DNA of 58,889 nt from Deltaproteobacteria bacterium (lineage in GTDB: Bacteria; Desulfobacterota; DSM-4660; Desulfatiglandales; HGW-15): NCBI GenBank assembly GCA_019313825.1, contig JAFDAM010000004.1, positions 1-58,889 of the forward strand, in the 5' to 3' direction. Below, piece by piece: positions 35,994-43,529 of this stretch. Position 1 is the stretch's first letter; each line of letters begins with the position of its first letter. The translations under genes and the position numbers were made by a program. Below the pieces are notes generated by a model. The model was not told where the DNA came from and made no database searches. It saw only the letters and a program-made list of their open reading frames with translations.

Positions 35994-36006
35994 ATCTCTT
36001 CCCTGT

Positions 36007-36228
36007 TCAAGGAACTTCCTCCCGGGTTATACAATCGGCCGGGCAAATACTTATCGCCTCCAGGATTTCACTTTCCGGGTATTCTGGAAGTTCCACTACC
36101 TCTATCAAACCAGTTTCATTGTTTCTCCGAAAGACGGTGGGGCTGATGACAAGGCATGACTCACATTCACTACATTGACTCATGTCTACTACAGGGACCG
36201 TCGGCATCTCAGCTTTGCTCTCTTCCAC
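36007..36228 (-). CDS. small ferredoxin, single [4Fe-4S] type
   Basis: A 73-residue electron carrier: MSQCSECESCLVISPTVF provides Cys-x2-Cys-x2-Cys and AISICPADCI supplies the remote CP. This is the pattern for one [4Fe-4S] cluster. GTG start at 36228, or ATG at 36207 (MPTVPVVDM); the latter begins at the conserved domain. It overlaps the end of the cysteine-rich gene upstream. Confidence 0.8.
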   Translation of the reverse strand: MEESKAEMPTVPVVDMSQCSECESCLVISPTVFRRNNETGLIEVVELPEYPESEILEAISICPADCITREEVP

Positions 36229-36458
36229 TCAGAATACTGTCCGTAGGTAAAACTTGTTCCCAGCTGAGAGCGGTACTCCTTCAGCTCGTCTTCCCTGCAC
36301 AGGCGACATCGGTTCTTGCCGCAGGTCTGGCAGTAGAGGCAGTCCGGGCACTTGGTCTTTCTTTGGTTCTCAGACGCTATCAGGTGCCTTCCAGACTTCT
36401 TATATAACGCAACTAATCTACTTGGGTAATTTCTTGGCGATTTTCTTCCCGAGCTCAT
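36189..36458 (-). CDS. small cysteine-rich protein, unknown function
   Basis: An 89-residue basic protein with a central cysteine cluster KTKCPDCLYCQTCGKNRCRL then CRE (CxxCxxCxxC-type), fitting a zinc or iron-sulfur ribbon. It overlaps the flavodiiron gene's 3' end by 41 bases and the ferredoxin start by 40. A GAGG-type site lies before the ATG at 36458. I think it is real because of the cysteine pattern, but I do not recognise the family with confidence and the start is uncertain. Confidence 0.5.
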   Translation of the reverse strand: MSSGRKSPRNYPSRLVALYKKSGRHLIASENQRKTKCPDCLYCQTCGKNRCRLCREDELKEYRSQLGTSFTYGQYSEWKRAKLRCRRSL

Positions 36459-37602
36459 AACACGCCTCTATCCCTGTTTCATCAGGCACATACTGTATTT
36501 TTACGCCCGGGTCCACGACCTCGAACTTCATCTCCTCCAACTCCCTGTTGATCAGCTTGACGGATTCACCGCTCCAGCCGTATGAGCCGAAGGCTGCGCC
36601 GATCTTGTTTATGGGTTTGAGCCCCTTCATGTAAGTAAGAAAATCGGCGACAGTAGGGAAGAGGCCGTTATTAAGGGTGGGAGAACCTACAATGATCGCT
36701 CCCGCATCCAGGACCTCTGTAATAATATCGCTTCGGTGACAGTTCCTCAGGTGCATGGGCTTTGCATCCACCCCCTCTTCGCCAAGGGCGTCAACGATGG
36801 CATTGCTCATCTTTTCCGTGCTATGCCACATGGTATCATAGACGACCAGGGCCTTTCTCTTGGGCTCCTGACTCGCCCATTCCACATAGGCTTTGATAAT
36901 CTTGGAGGGGTCCTCGCGCCAGATAATACCGTGATCCGGGCAGATCATATCGAGTTTAAGTCCCATCTCGGTAACCTTGTCCACCAGTTTAAGTATCAAG
37001 GGAGAGTGGGGGAGGAGAATATTGGCAAAGTATTTCTTGGCATGATACATGATCTCTTCGCCGATCTGGTCGTCAAACCTCTCAAGACCTGCATAGTGCT
37101 GGCCGAACGCGTCACTGGAAAAGAGTATCCTGTCTTCCTTGAGATAGGAGAACATGCTGTCGGGCCAGTGAAGCATCCTTGTCTCTAAAAAGGTGAGGGT
37201 CCACTTACCCAGGCTCAGTTCACCGCCGTTAGCTACCGGCTGATAGTTCCACTTCCGTGGGAAATGTTTTAAGAGGTTCTTATGTCCCATCTTTGAGCAG
37301 TATAGAGGCTTATCTTCCCCTATCCTGTGCATCACCCTTGCAAGACCGCCTGAGTGGTCCATCTCCGTATGGTTGCTGATAACATAATCGATCTTTTTGG
37401 GATCAACGATCTGAGATATATTATCGATAAGCTCATCCGCGAACTCCCGTTTAACCGTATCGATAAGGGCGATCTTTTCATCCACCAGGAGATAGGCATT
37501 ATATGTGGTGCCCTCTTTGGTGGAGTAGCCGTGAAAATCCCTTATGTTCCAGTCTATAGCCCCTACCTCGTAAATTCCCTTTGCGATCTCTATTGGTCTC
37601 AT
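36418..37602 (-). CDS. A-type flavodiiron protein (rubredoxin:oxygen/NO oxidoreductase)
   Basis: Reduces O2 to water (and in some members NO to N2O) in the cytosol of anaerobes, with electrons from rubredoxin. A 394-residue protein: the N-terminal metallo-beta-lactamase-type di-iron domain has SNHTEMDHSGG (HxExDH) and MLHWPDSMFSYL, and the C-terminal flavodoxin domain has YDTMWHSTEKM and GAIIVGSPTLNNGLFP with GSYGWSGES. No C-terminal rubredoxin or flavin reductase domain, so class A. A rubredoxin gene lies 1.1 kb upstream on the same strand. Likely symbol fprA or roo, not asserted. Confidence 0.93.
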   Translation of the reverse strand: MRPIEIAKGIYEVGAIDWNIRDFHGYSTKEGTTYNAYLLVDEKIALIDTVKREFADELIDNISQIVDPKKIDYVISNHTEMDHSGGLARVMHRIGEDKPLYCSKMGHKNLLKHFPRKWNYQPVANGGELSLGKWTLTFLETRMLHWPDSMFSYLKEDRILFSSDAFGQHYAGLERFDDQIGEEIMYHAKKYFANILLPHSPLILKLVDKVTEMGLKLDMICPDHGIIWREDPSKIIKAYVEWASQEPKRKALVVYDTMWHSTEKMSNAIVDALGEEGVDAKPMHLRNCHRSDIITEVLDAGAIIVGSPTLNNGLFPTVADFLTYMKGLKPINKIGAAFGSYGWSGESVKLINRELEEMKFEVVDPGVKIQYVPDETGIEACYELGKKIAKKLPK

Positions 37603-37666
37603 ATCTCTTTCCTTTCATCTCTTCACAACTGGTTTTCCAAGAGAAACCGGAATTGGCTTATTAAGT

Positions 37667-38737
37667 TCAACTAGTGGGCATGGTAATTTTAAAGACTGTA
37701 CCTTCTCCTTCTTTGCTTTCAAAATTGAAGGTGCTCCCTTTGTGTTCTTCAATAATACTCCTGGAGATACTCAGGCCAAGGCCTGTGCCATGACTCTTTG
37801 TAGTAAAAAAGGGAGTAAATATCTCTTTCTGGTCCGCTTCAGAGATACCACATCCATCATCGGCTATAGTAGTTTCGGCCATACCATTGTTTAATTGCGC
37901 CCGAATAGAAAGATTGCCCCCATTCTCCATGGCCTCAATGGAGTTTTTTTCAAGATTCAGGAAGACCTGCTTTAACCTGTCCCTGTCCCCTTTAATAATT
38001 AAGGGCTCTTTGCCTGTTTTAAACTCGATCCGAATATCTTTTTTTTCAGCATCATGTTTTACCAGTGAATAGACCTCCTTGAGCAAAAGATTAATATCCA
38101 TCTCTTCATAGGTCAGACGCCTTGGCATATAAAACTCCTTCAAATCTTGAAGAAGGCTTTCAAGTCTCTGTACCTCATCAGCTATGACACTCAATTTTTT
38201 TCGACTTTTTTCATCCTTGGCCTGTCGGATCAACTGACGCGCGAATCCTCCGATCATCATGAGCGGGTTTTTTATCTCATGTGTTATCTCAGGTACAACC
38301 TGACAGATAGCCGCGAGACGCTCCGATCTCTTTATCTGCTCCTCCAGGGCCTTGGCTTCTGTCAGATCTCTGATGATGCCCGTAAAGAATAGTTCTCCAT
38401 TCACCTCAGATACGGAAAAGGAGATATCCGCGGGAAACCTCTCCCCGTTCTTCCTGGTGGCCATGATCTCAGTAGCGTGGCCGATACGTGTTGGAGTTCT
38501 CGTCTCTATATAGCGCTCAACCGCTATCCGATGATCCCGGCTGCAGCCGGGTGCCATGATCACATCAAGGTCATGGCCTAACACTTCATCCCGGCTGTAG
38601 CCGAAAATCTTTTCAGCGGCCTTATTGAAGAACAGGACTTTGTGGTTTTTATCAATGGTTACAAAGGCTTCGTTCGTGTTTTCAACAGCGCCTTTTAGAA
38701 GCTCCAGATCCATGTTTTCTATGGGATGTCGGCTCAT
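37667..38737 (-). CDS. PAS-domain sensor histidine kinase
   Basis: A cytosolic two-component sensor of 356 residues with no membrane segment. PAS domain at about residues 8-125 (EAFVTIDKNHKVLFFNKAAE; SVSEVNGELFFTGIIRDLTE). The HisKA box VPEITHEIKNPLMMIGGFAR has the phosphorylated His. The ATPase domain has NLEKNSIEAMENG, TTIADDGCGI and KSHGTGLGLSISR. No response regulator is adjacent. It sits between the rubredoxin and flavodiiron genes, suggesting sensing of oxygen or redox state. Confidence 0.9.
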   Translation of the reverse strand: MSRHPIENMDLELLKGAVENTNEAFVTIDKNHKVLFFNKAAEKIFGYSRDEVLGHDLDVIMAPGCSRDHRIAVERYIETRTPTRIGHATEIMATRKNGERFPADISFSVSEVNGELFFTGIIRDLTEAKALEEQIKRSERLAAICQVVPEITHEIKNPLMMIGGFARQLIRQAKDEKSRKKLSVIADEVQRLESLLQDLKEFYMPRRLTYEEMDINLLLKEVYSLVKHDAEKKDIRIEFKTGKEPLIIKGDRDRLKQVFLNLEKNSIEAMENGGNLSIRAQLNNGMAETTIADDGCGISEADQKEIFTPFFTTKSHGTGLGLSISRSIIEEHKGSTFNFESKEGEGTVFKITMPTS

Positions 38738-38747
38738 CTACCCACAC

Positions 38748-38909
38748 TTATTCTACTTTCTCAAACTGGTCTTTTGATGCGCCACAGACGGGGCATACAT
38801 AGTCATCAGGGAGATCCTCAAACGGTACCCCGGGATCTATGTCGTTATCAGGGTCACCATCTTCAGGGTCATATATCCAACCGCAAACCGTGCATTCATA
38901 TTTGTCCAT
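38748..38909 (-). CDS. rubredoxin
   Basis: A 53-residue one-iron electron carrier: [20 protein letters not shown], then [20 protein letters not shown], with the two CxxC knuckles and the conserved aromatic core. It stops at TAA 38748-38750, only ten bases before the kinase gene. A GGAGGATAA site precedes the ATG. Likely electron donor to the flavodiiron protein and the superoxide reductase. This gene is shorter than 60 codons. Confidence 0.95.
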   Translation of the reverse strand: MDKYECTVCGWIYDPEDGDPDNDIDPGVPFEDLPDDYVCPVCGASKDQFEKVE

Positions 38910-39135
38910 TATTTATCCTCCTTATTTTATCTGTTGTCATACCAGCATAACGTTTCCTCTAAAAAGGGACCTGTTCAGATTATACCAATCTCGCTCACAT
39001 TGCAATGATCTGCATCCTTGCTTAAACTTGCAGTTCACTACAAGACAAATACTCTCAGGATCGTACTTAGAAGCAGAAGGTTTTTCTTTCGACCAACTCC
39101 CGTCACGCTAATCTACACACTCGTATTAAGCCTTT
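38910..39135. other. intergenic, no gene seen
   Basis: About 225 bp between the rubredoxin gene and the family B element. No supported small gene; no tandem repeats seen. Confidence 0.4.
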
Positions 39136-39497
39136 TTATTGTAACTTGAAAACCACGTCTTAGAACGTGGTCAGAGAAAATTGGCTCTGCCTGAAAAGGG
39201 CAATCTATCCGGCGATGACTATCTCTTCAAGACGATATCTACTACCTTTTGAGGAAGTGGCCAAATATTTGGGCTTTACCAAGTCTATTGCAGATTCCAA
39301 AGGATTCAGAGGCATAAAACCCAAATATTTGACCACTGCAGAGTCAAGTGGAATTCTAAAAAGATATCGTCTTGAAGAGACAGCCATCGCCTCCATGAGT
39401 ATTGATTACGAATCGAAATACCCCTATGGATGAAAAAAGGCCACGTCCTTCTCCCGCCAAATTTGGCGGGAATATTCGATGGGAGTGGATTCTTTAC
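39136..39497. mobile_element. hairpin-ended element (family B), copy 2, with large internal palindrome
   Basis: Starts TTATTGTAACTTG followed by hairpin CCACGTCTTAGAACGTGG and GTCAGAGAAAATTGGCTCT. Ends with GCCACGTCC, the CCCGCCAAATTTGGCGGG hairpin and GGGAGTGGATTCTTTAC. Between, an imperfect palindrome of about 170 bp (39224-39393) has arms TCTTCAAGACGATATC and GATATCGTCTTGAAGA with CCAAATATTTGG-type words inside. Both strands are open over this palindrome and read SSRRYL..KYLGF, an outcome of the symmetry. Partner copy at 15175-15507. Confidence 0.65.
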
Positions 39498-39498
39498 C

Positions 39499-39687
39499 CT
39501 AAACTCCGGCGTCTAGCCTGCACTGGGTAAAATCGATCTCTTTCCCGCATCCATCGCATTTATGAGCCCTGTCAAATTCATCTGAGAAGATCTCTTTCTC
39601 CTTCCCGCATTCAGGGCAATTGCAGATGAATGATTTCAGGTTCTTATTGCTTTCAAAGCCGGGACAATGTTGTGGTGTTGTCGTCAT
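39499..39687 (-). CDS. small zinc-ribbon protein
   Basis: A 62-residue protein with HCPGFESNKNLKSFICNCPE and CGKEKEIF, then AHKCDGCGKEIDFTQC. The cysteines fit one or two metal knuckles. Function unknown; likely an iron- or zinc-binding partner of the oxygen-defence genes. Its stop lies two bases from the edge of the family B element. A half operator (TGTCTCAT) lies about 25 bp upstream of the start (39714-39721). Confidence 0.7.
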   Translation of the reverse strand: MTTTPQHCPGFESNKNLKSFICNCPECGKEKEIFSDEFDRAHKCDGCGKEIDFTQCRLDAGV

Positions 39688-39832
39688 AATTTATCTCCTC
39701 TATCTCAAGATTCGTGTCTCATTGATCGGTTACCTTTTTCCCTCCCTATTATTTTTAACCTGCTGCTGCGTCGGCAGGTGGTGTGAACACCCGTTGCCCA
39801 AGCTCCTGATCCAGCATGCTTTAATCATGTAT

Positions 39833-40207
39833 CTATCCTTTCCAGAGTCCGTGAAGGTTGCAGTACTCACGCGCAGTAACCTGATCAGCATCGATTTGAA
39901 AGGTCGCTTCAGGTGCATCTCCCGGTTTGAGGAACCGGCGATAGGCCTTGCCGTCCGCAATAATCTCAATCCACTCTATAAGGTGATCATCACCCATGGG
40001 ATGGGCCACGCTTCCCACCTTGACCTTGAAGCCGTCTGCTGTCTTTTCCACCACAGGCACATGCTTCTCCTTGGCGGCATCTACCGTGTTCTCTTTAAAA
40101 AGCTTCATGGGCTGACCGCAGCAGACAAGCTCTCCTGCGCCGGCATGTACTACTTCAACTATATTGCCGCAGACTTCGCATTTATATATCTCTAATCTCT
40201 CTGTCAT
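39833..40207 (-). CDS. dfx: desulfoferrodoxin (class I superoxide reductase)
   Basis: Reduces superoxide to hydrogen peroxide without making O2. A 124-residue protein with an N-terminal desulforedoxin-type iron site ([20 protein letters not shown], CxxC and CC), and the C-terminal catalytic centre with [21 protein letters not shown] and [10 protein letters not shown] (His4Cys ligands). I start at the ATG at 40207 because GAGGGGGG lies at a proper distance; an earlier ATG is too close. Electrons probably come from the rubredoxin encoded 1 kb downstream. Confidence 0.94.
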   Translation of the reverse strand: MTERLEIYKCEVCGNIVEVVHAGAGELVCCGQPMKLFKENTVDAAKEKHVPVVEKTADGFKVKVGSVAHPMGDDHLIEWIEIIADGKAYRRFLKPGDAPEATFQIDADQVTAREYCNLHGLWKG

Positions 40208-40307
40208 TTTCATTCCCCCCTCTTTTTGAATTGATTATTTTAGTTCTTCTCAACACATCTATCGAATCCTTGACCCCTTGACTCCTCGAATCCTCAATTT
40301 TTGGTCT

Positions 40308-40883
40308 CTAGTAGTTCTCGCCCAGGAGTTCGAAATACTCCTGTGGATGCGCACATGCCGGACACTCGTTGAGCGCCTCATTTCCTGAATGGAGGTAGCC
40401 GCAGTTTCTACACTGCCATGTCACCTCAGTATCCCTCTTAAAGACACGACCCGCCTCGATATTCGCGGCAAGATCCTTGTAGCGTTTTTCATGCTGCTTC
40501 TCCGCAATCGCGATAGCCTCGAAAACTGCCGCGATTGTATTGAACCCCTCTTCATTTGCTGTTTTGGCAAAGTCCGGATACATCTCTGTGTACTCATAGT
40601 TCTCGCCGGCAGCCGCCTCCTTGAGATTATCAATGGTATCTCCTATCACGCCCGCGGGAAATGCCGCTGTGATCTCCAGTTCCCCTCCTTCAAGGAACTT
40701 GAAGAGTCGTTTGGCATGCTCCTTCTCCTGGTTTGCGGTCTCCTCAAAGATCGCAGAGATCTGCCTGTAGCCATCCTTTCTGGCCTTGCTTGCAAAATAG
40801 GTGTAACGGTTACGTGCCTGTGATTCCCCGGCAAATGCCTTTAATAGGTTTTTCTCTGTCTCGCTTCCCTTTAGATTGCTCAT
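40308..40883 (-). CDS. rbr: rubrerythrin
   Basis: Di-iron NADH/rubredoxin-linked peroxidase of 191 residues. The ferritin-like domain (about residues 1-145) has [36 protein letters not shown] and [20 protein letters not shown]. The C-terminal rubredoxin domain has [20 protein letters not shown] then ACAHP. Complete. It takes up the peroxide formed by the neighbouring superoxide reductase. AAGGAGG lies before the ATG. Confidence 0.95.
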   Translation of the reverse strand: MSNLKGSETEKNLLKAFAGESQARNRYTYFASKARKDGYRQISAIFEETANQEKEHAKRLFKFLEGGELEITAAFPAGVIGDTIDNLKEAAAGENYEYTEMYPDFAKTANEEGFNTIAAVFEAIAIAEKQHEKRYKDLAANIEAGRVFKRDTEVTWQCRNCGYLHSGNEALNECPACAHPQEYFELLGENY

Positions 40884-40924
40884 TGTATTCCTCCTTTTCT
40901 GAATATCTATTTTTTCTCCTTTTT

Positions 40925-41020
40925 CTAAAATGCCTTTTTACTGCCGCATTCGGGGCACTTCTGAGGCTTACGCCGGCTTTCTTTTTCGTGACCGCATTTT
41001 TTACACCGAAAAGTTGCCAT
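40925..41020 (-). CDS. 31-residue rubredoxin-like (RCKP-type) zinc/iron ribbon
   Basis: A very short gene: [20 protein letters not shown] then [11 protein letters not shown]. Two CxxC knuckles 12 residues apart match the mini-rubredoxin-like ribbon proteins often beside rubrerythrin. AAAGGAGAT precedes the ATG at 41020. Stop TAG at 40925-40927. Lies 18 bases after the upstream small gene, consistent with an operon. Confidence 0.75.
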   Translation of the reverse strand: MATFRCKKCGHEKESRRKPQKCPECGSKKAF

Positions 41021-41038
41021 CTCCTTTAACTCCTTTCC

Positions 41039-41242
41039 TTATTCTTTCCACAAACCTTTTTTCTTGTGAGCATATATCTCCGCTTCCGCGAGTTTCCTGA
41101 CCTTATAAGCAGAGTCCCTCAAAACACTGTAAAGCACTCCGCAGTTTGTGTCTTCCCTGTTGGCATCGCCCTCGTCTGCCAGAGCAAGCATTTTTTTTAC
41201 GAGATCAAGGGTTCTCTTAATGCTTTCATCGCATGGCCTCAT
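41039..41242 (-). CDS. small hypothetical protein, first gene of the oxygen-defence train
   Basis: A 67-residue helical protein: MRPCDESIKRTLDLVKKMLA, then LADEGDANREDTNCGVLYSV and LRDSAYKVRKLAEAEIYAHK. It resembles short proteins found near rubrerythrins in sulfate reducers, though I cannot name the family. A GGAGGGGG site lies upstream of the ATG. Its start is about 55 bp from the sigma-54 promoter at 41297-41313. Confidence 0.7.
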   Translation of the reverse strand: MRPCDESIKRTLDLVKKMLALADEGDANREDTNCGVLYSVLRDSAYKVRKLAEAEIYAHKKKGLWKE

Positions 41243-41296
41243 ACCTATGTCCCCCTCCGCAAGAGATCACTCTTCAAGCGTTTGGCGTCTAATATC

Positions 41297-41313
41297 ATCA
41301 AGATCTGTGCCAA
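41297..41313 (-). promoter_or_regulatory. sigma-54 promoter, locus 2
   Basis: The minus strand reads TTGGCACAGATCTTGAT: the -24 element TTGGCAC, five-base spacer AGATC, and -12 element TTGA. It is base-for-base the same as locus 1 (13691-13707), although flanking sequences differ. Transcription would start near 41285 and enter the 67-residue gene, the mini-ribbon protein, rubrerythrin and superoxide reductase. Confidence 0.8.
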
Positions 41314-41410
41314 AATTTTAATCAACAGGGGAACAGCTTAAATCTATTTTAATATCAGAAAGTTAAAGAATAATTGCATTTTTTTACGATAAGATCTTGG
41401 CATGCCCAAC

Positions 41411-41429
41411 TTGAGACACTGATGAGACA
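41411..41429. promoter_or_regulatory. proximal TGAGACA operator pair, locus 2
   Basis: TTGAGACA at 41411-41418 and ATGAGACA at 41422-41429 are in direct orientation, about 98-116 bp upstream of the sigma-54 promoter at 41297-41313. Locus 1 has the same word at about 94 bp. Confidence 0.55.
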
Positions 41430-41668
41430 GTCATCTGTATGTGAAGATTGTAAGGTAACTTGTTGATATTTCGTGTTATTTGACAAAATCAGCATAGGGA
41501 AAGAGACAAAATGTGTGGTAAGGATAAAGATCAATAATATCGGCGGATGTTTTAAAAAACAGGAATAAGAGAATAAATTCATCATAGATATTAGATAGTT
41601 ATATATGTCAAAATGGATCGTATTACCGGATATCATTAAAAGCAAGGTTTGTTAAGGGGAAATCAACC

Positions 41669-41704
41669 TGTCTCATGTTTATTTATGAGACATAACCGTC
41701 TCAT
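41669..41704. promoter_or_regulatory. distal operator cluster, locus 2
   Basis: TGTCTCAT (41669-41676), ATGAGACA (41685-41692) and GTCTCAT (41698-41704) form two overlapping inverted repeats about 356-391 bp upstream of the promoter, the same distance range as locus 1. The last word overlaps the stop codon of the regulator gene. Confidence 0.65.
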
Positions 41705-43080
41705 GATACATCCGGGGACTCGGACAGAAAGCGGTAGAGAGTGGCACGACCCACACCCAGAAGCCTCGCAGCCTTGGCCTTATTTCCTCCGGTCCGGGCA
41801 AGGGCATCCTTGACCCTGTCCTGGTCCAGCTTTCGGGAAGGCCCCCTGGAAGAGGATCTTCTTTGCCGATTTTTCAACTCCATTGGGAGGTGCTGAGGTT
41901 CGATAATCTTGCCTCTGGACTTGACAATGGCAAAGCTGATCGCGCTCTGAAGTTCGCGAACGTTCCCGGGCCATGTATAGTCTATCATGACGGATAAGGC
42001 ATCCTTGGAGAGGCCCGCTGTTTCCAGCCCTTCTTTATAGGCCTTTTCAAGAAAGTTCTCCGCAAGAAGAGGTATGTCGTTCTTTCTCTCCCTGAGGGGA
42101 GGAAGACGAATGGGAACTACGTTGAGACGGTAGTACAGGTCGTCACGAAATCTCCCCTTTTCCACATCGCGTTGGAGGTCCCGGTTGGTTGCGCTTATTA
42201 TCCGCACGTCAACTGAGATGCTCTTCTCATCTCCAACCCGCTCAATCTTTCCCTCCTGTAATACCCGAAGGAGCTTCGCCTGGACAAGTTTGGACATATC
42301 CCCTATTTCGTCCAGGAGCAGGGTGCCGCCGTGGGCTAACTCGAACCGGCCCCTTTTTTCGCGCACAGCGCCTGTAAAAGCGCCTTTCACGTGCCCGAAC
42401 AGCTCGCTCTCCAGAATTCCTTCAGGAAGGGCCGCGCAGTTTACAGGGACAAAGGACTTTTTGGCACGGAAGCCCTCATTGTGTATGGCAGAGGCGACCA
42501 GTTCCTTGCCCGTGCCGCTCTCTCCAAGTATTAACACAGGGACATTGACATTGGTGAGATCCCTTATTGTATCAAAGAGCTCATGCATCCGGGTGTCTTG
42601 CCCTATTATTCCGGCAAAACTGTGCTCTGTCCTCAGGCGCCGGCGGAGGTTGTTCAGCTCGGTCATGTCTTCAAGAATGATTACAGCCAATCTATTATCA
42701 TCATGGTTAATGGGAGCGGCGCTTACAAGAAACTTAAAATCGCAGACTATTCCATTGATCTTTAACTGCACGCTCGCTTTGTTACGATGTATCTGCTTTC
42801 CGGCCAGGGCCTCCAGGGCCGTTTTTTTAACCTTACAGTTCCGGCACTCGTCCGCATAGCCGCACCCGTCAGGGCTCTTGTGCGCATAGAGGCAATTGAG
42901 CGCGTCACCGCCTCGTTTGTTGATCATCTCAACTTCTGGGGTCCCTGTAATCCGTGTCAATATATCGTTTACGGCTATTACTCTTCTGTCCTGATCAACA
43001 ATAAGTATCCCACAGGGGATCGATTCAAACAGGCTCTTTAAAAACCCTTCCTGTTTAAGCAGTTCAGTAACAGACCTCAT
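41701..43080 (-). CDS. sigma-54-dependent activator with cysteine-rich PAS domain and Fis-type HTH
   Basis: A 459-residue enhancer-binding protein. The N-terminal PAS domain (about residues 10-145) holds a cysteine set C63, C73, C79 and C82 (NCLYAH..GCGYADECRNC), which could bind a metal cluster or act as a thiol switch. The AAA+ domain (about 160-395) has Walker A GESGTGKELVAS, the sigma-54 contact loop GAFTGA, and TLLLDEIGDM. The C-terminal HTH is GGNKAKAARLLGVGRATLYR. No receiver domain, so sensing is direct. It lies just upstream of the oxygen-defence promoter on the same strand and probably binds the TGTCTCA/TGAGACA sites. Confidence 0.92.
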   Translation of the reverse strand: MRSVTELLKQEGFLKSLFESIPCGILIVDQDRRVIAVNDILTRITGTPEVEMINKRGGDALNCLYAHKSPDGCGYADECRNCKVKKTALEALAGKQIHRNKASVQLKINGIVCDFKFLVSAAPINHDDNRLAVIILEDMTELNNLRRRLRTEHSFAGIIGQDTRMHELFDTIRDLTNVNVPVLILGESGTGKELVASAIHNEGFRAKKSFVPVNCAALPEGILESELFGHVKGAFTGAVREKRGRFELAHGGTLLLDEIGDMSKLVQAKLLRVLQEGKIERVGDEKSISVDVRIISATNRDLQRDVEKGRFRDDLYYRLNVVPIRLPPLRERKNDIPLLAENFLEKAYKEGLETAGLSKDALSVMIDYTWPGNVRELQSAISFAIVKSRGKIIEPQHLPMELKNRQRRSSSRGPSRKLDQDRVKDALARTGGNKAKAARLLGVGRATLYRFLSESPDVS

Positions 43081-43353
43081 ATCAGCTTACTCTAATAAAA
43101 TGTTGGCTATCGAAGGTTATGTCTTGTATTTATTCAGTTTTATTAAATAAGACATATGTCAGGATGAAGCAATAGATCTATCATTATCAAATGCTCTTGC
43201 AATTAAACATATTAAATATCCAAATGAGCCTCATATCTATAATAAGGAAAATATATGTTTTTACTATGAAATGTCAACGAAATATGCCATGGCAAATGGG
43301 AGAGAAGGGGTTAATCATGGATAGTGCCACATATTCGACCATTTTTCACTGTA
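43081..43353. other. intergenic, promoter region of two divergent genes
   Basis: AT-rich, no supported gene. Together with 43354-43529 it separates the leftward sigma-54 regulator from the rightward MFS gene. Confidence 0.4.
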
Positions 43354-43399
43354 TTGCAAAATAGTCTGCAAAATAGTCTTGACTTTCTTTCATTTTGCA
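43354..43399 (+). promoter_or_regulatory. tandem GCAAAAT motifs and a possible -35 box
   Basis: GCAAAATAGTCT is repeated directly (43356-43367 and 43368-43379), followed by TTGACT (43379-43384) and an inverted ATTTTGC (43392-43398). The word CAAAAT occurs once more at about 43419. This may be the operator and promoter of the MFS gene about 130 bp downstream. The regulator is unknown. Confidence 0.35.
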
Positions 43400-43529
43400 G
43401 GAAATCTCGCTTCAGCAAAATTGTGTTTCAACCCTGTAAAGAGATTGCATGACCATCGAGTCATCTGAAAATGTTTGACGCTTACCTCCAATAGCGGCAG
43501 TCATACAGCAAGGTATCGAAAGGGATTAA

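Noticed and set aside
41355..41645. Leftward 96-codon frame inside the promoter region of the oxygen-defence train
   Set aside because: Covers operator and promoter sequence, product is low in recognisable motifs, and no Shine-Dalgarno is present.
42185..42859. Long rightward frame antisense to the sigma-54 regulator (224 codons)
   Set aside because: Shadow of a clearly recognised gene; codon composition reflects the other strand.
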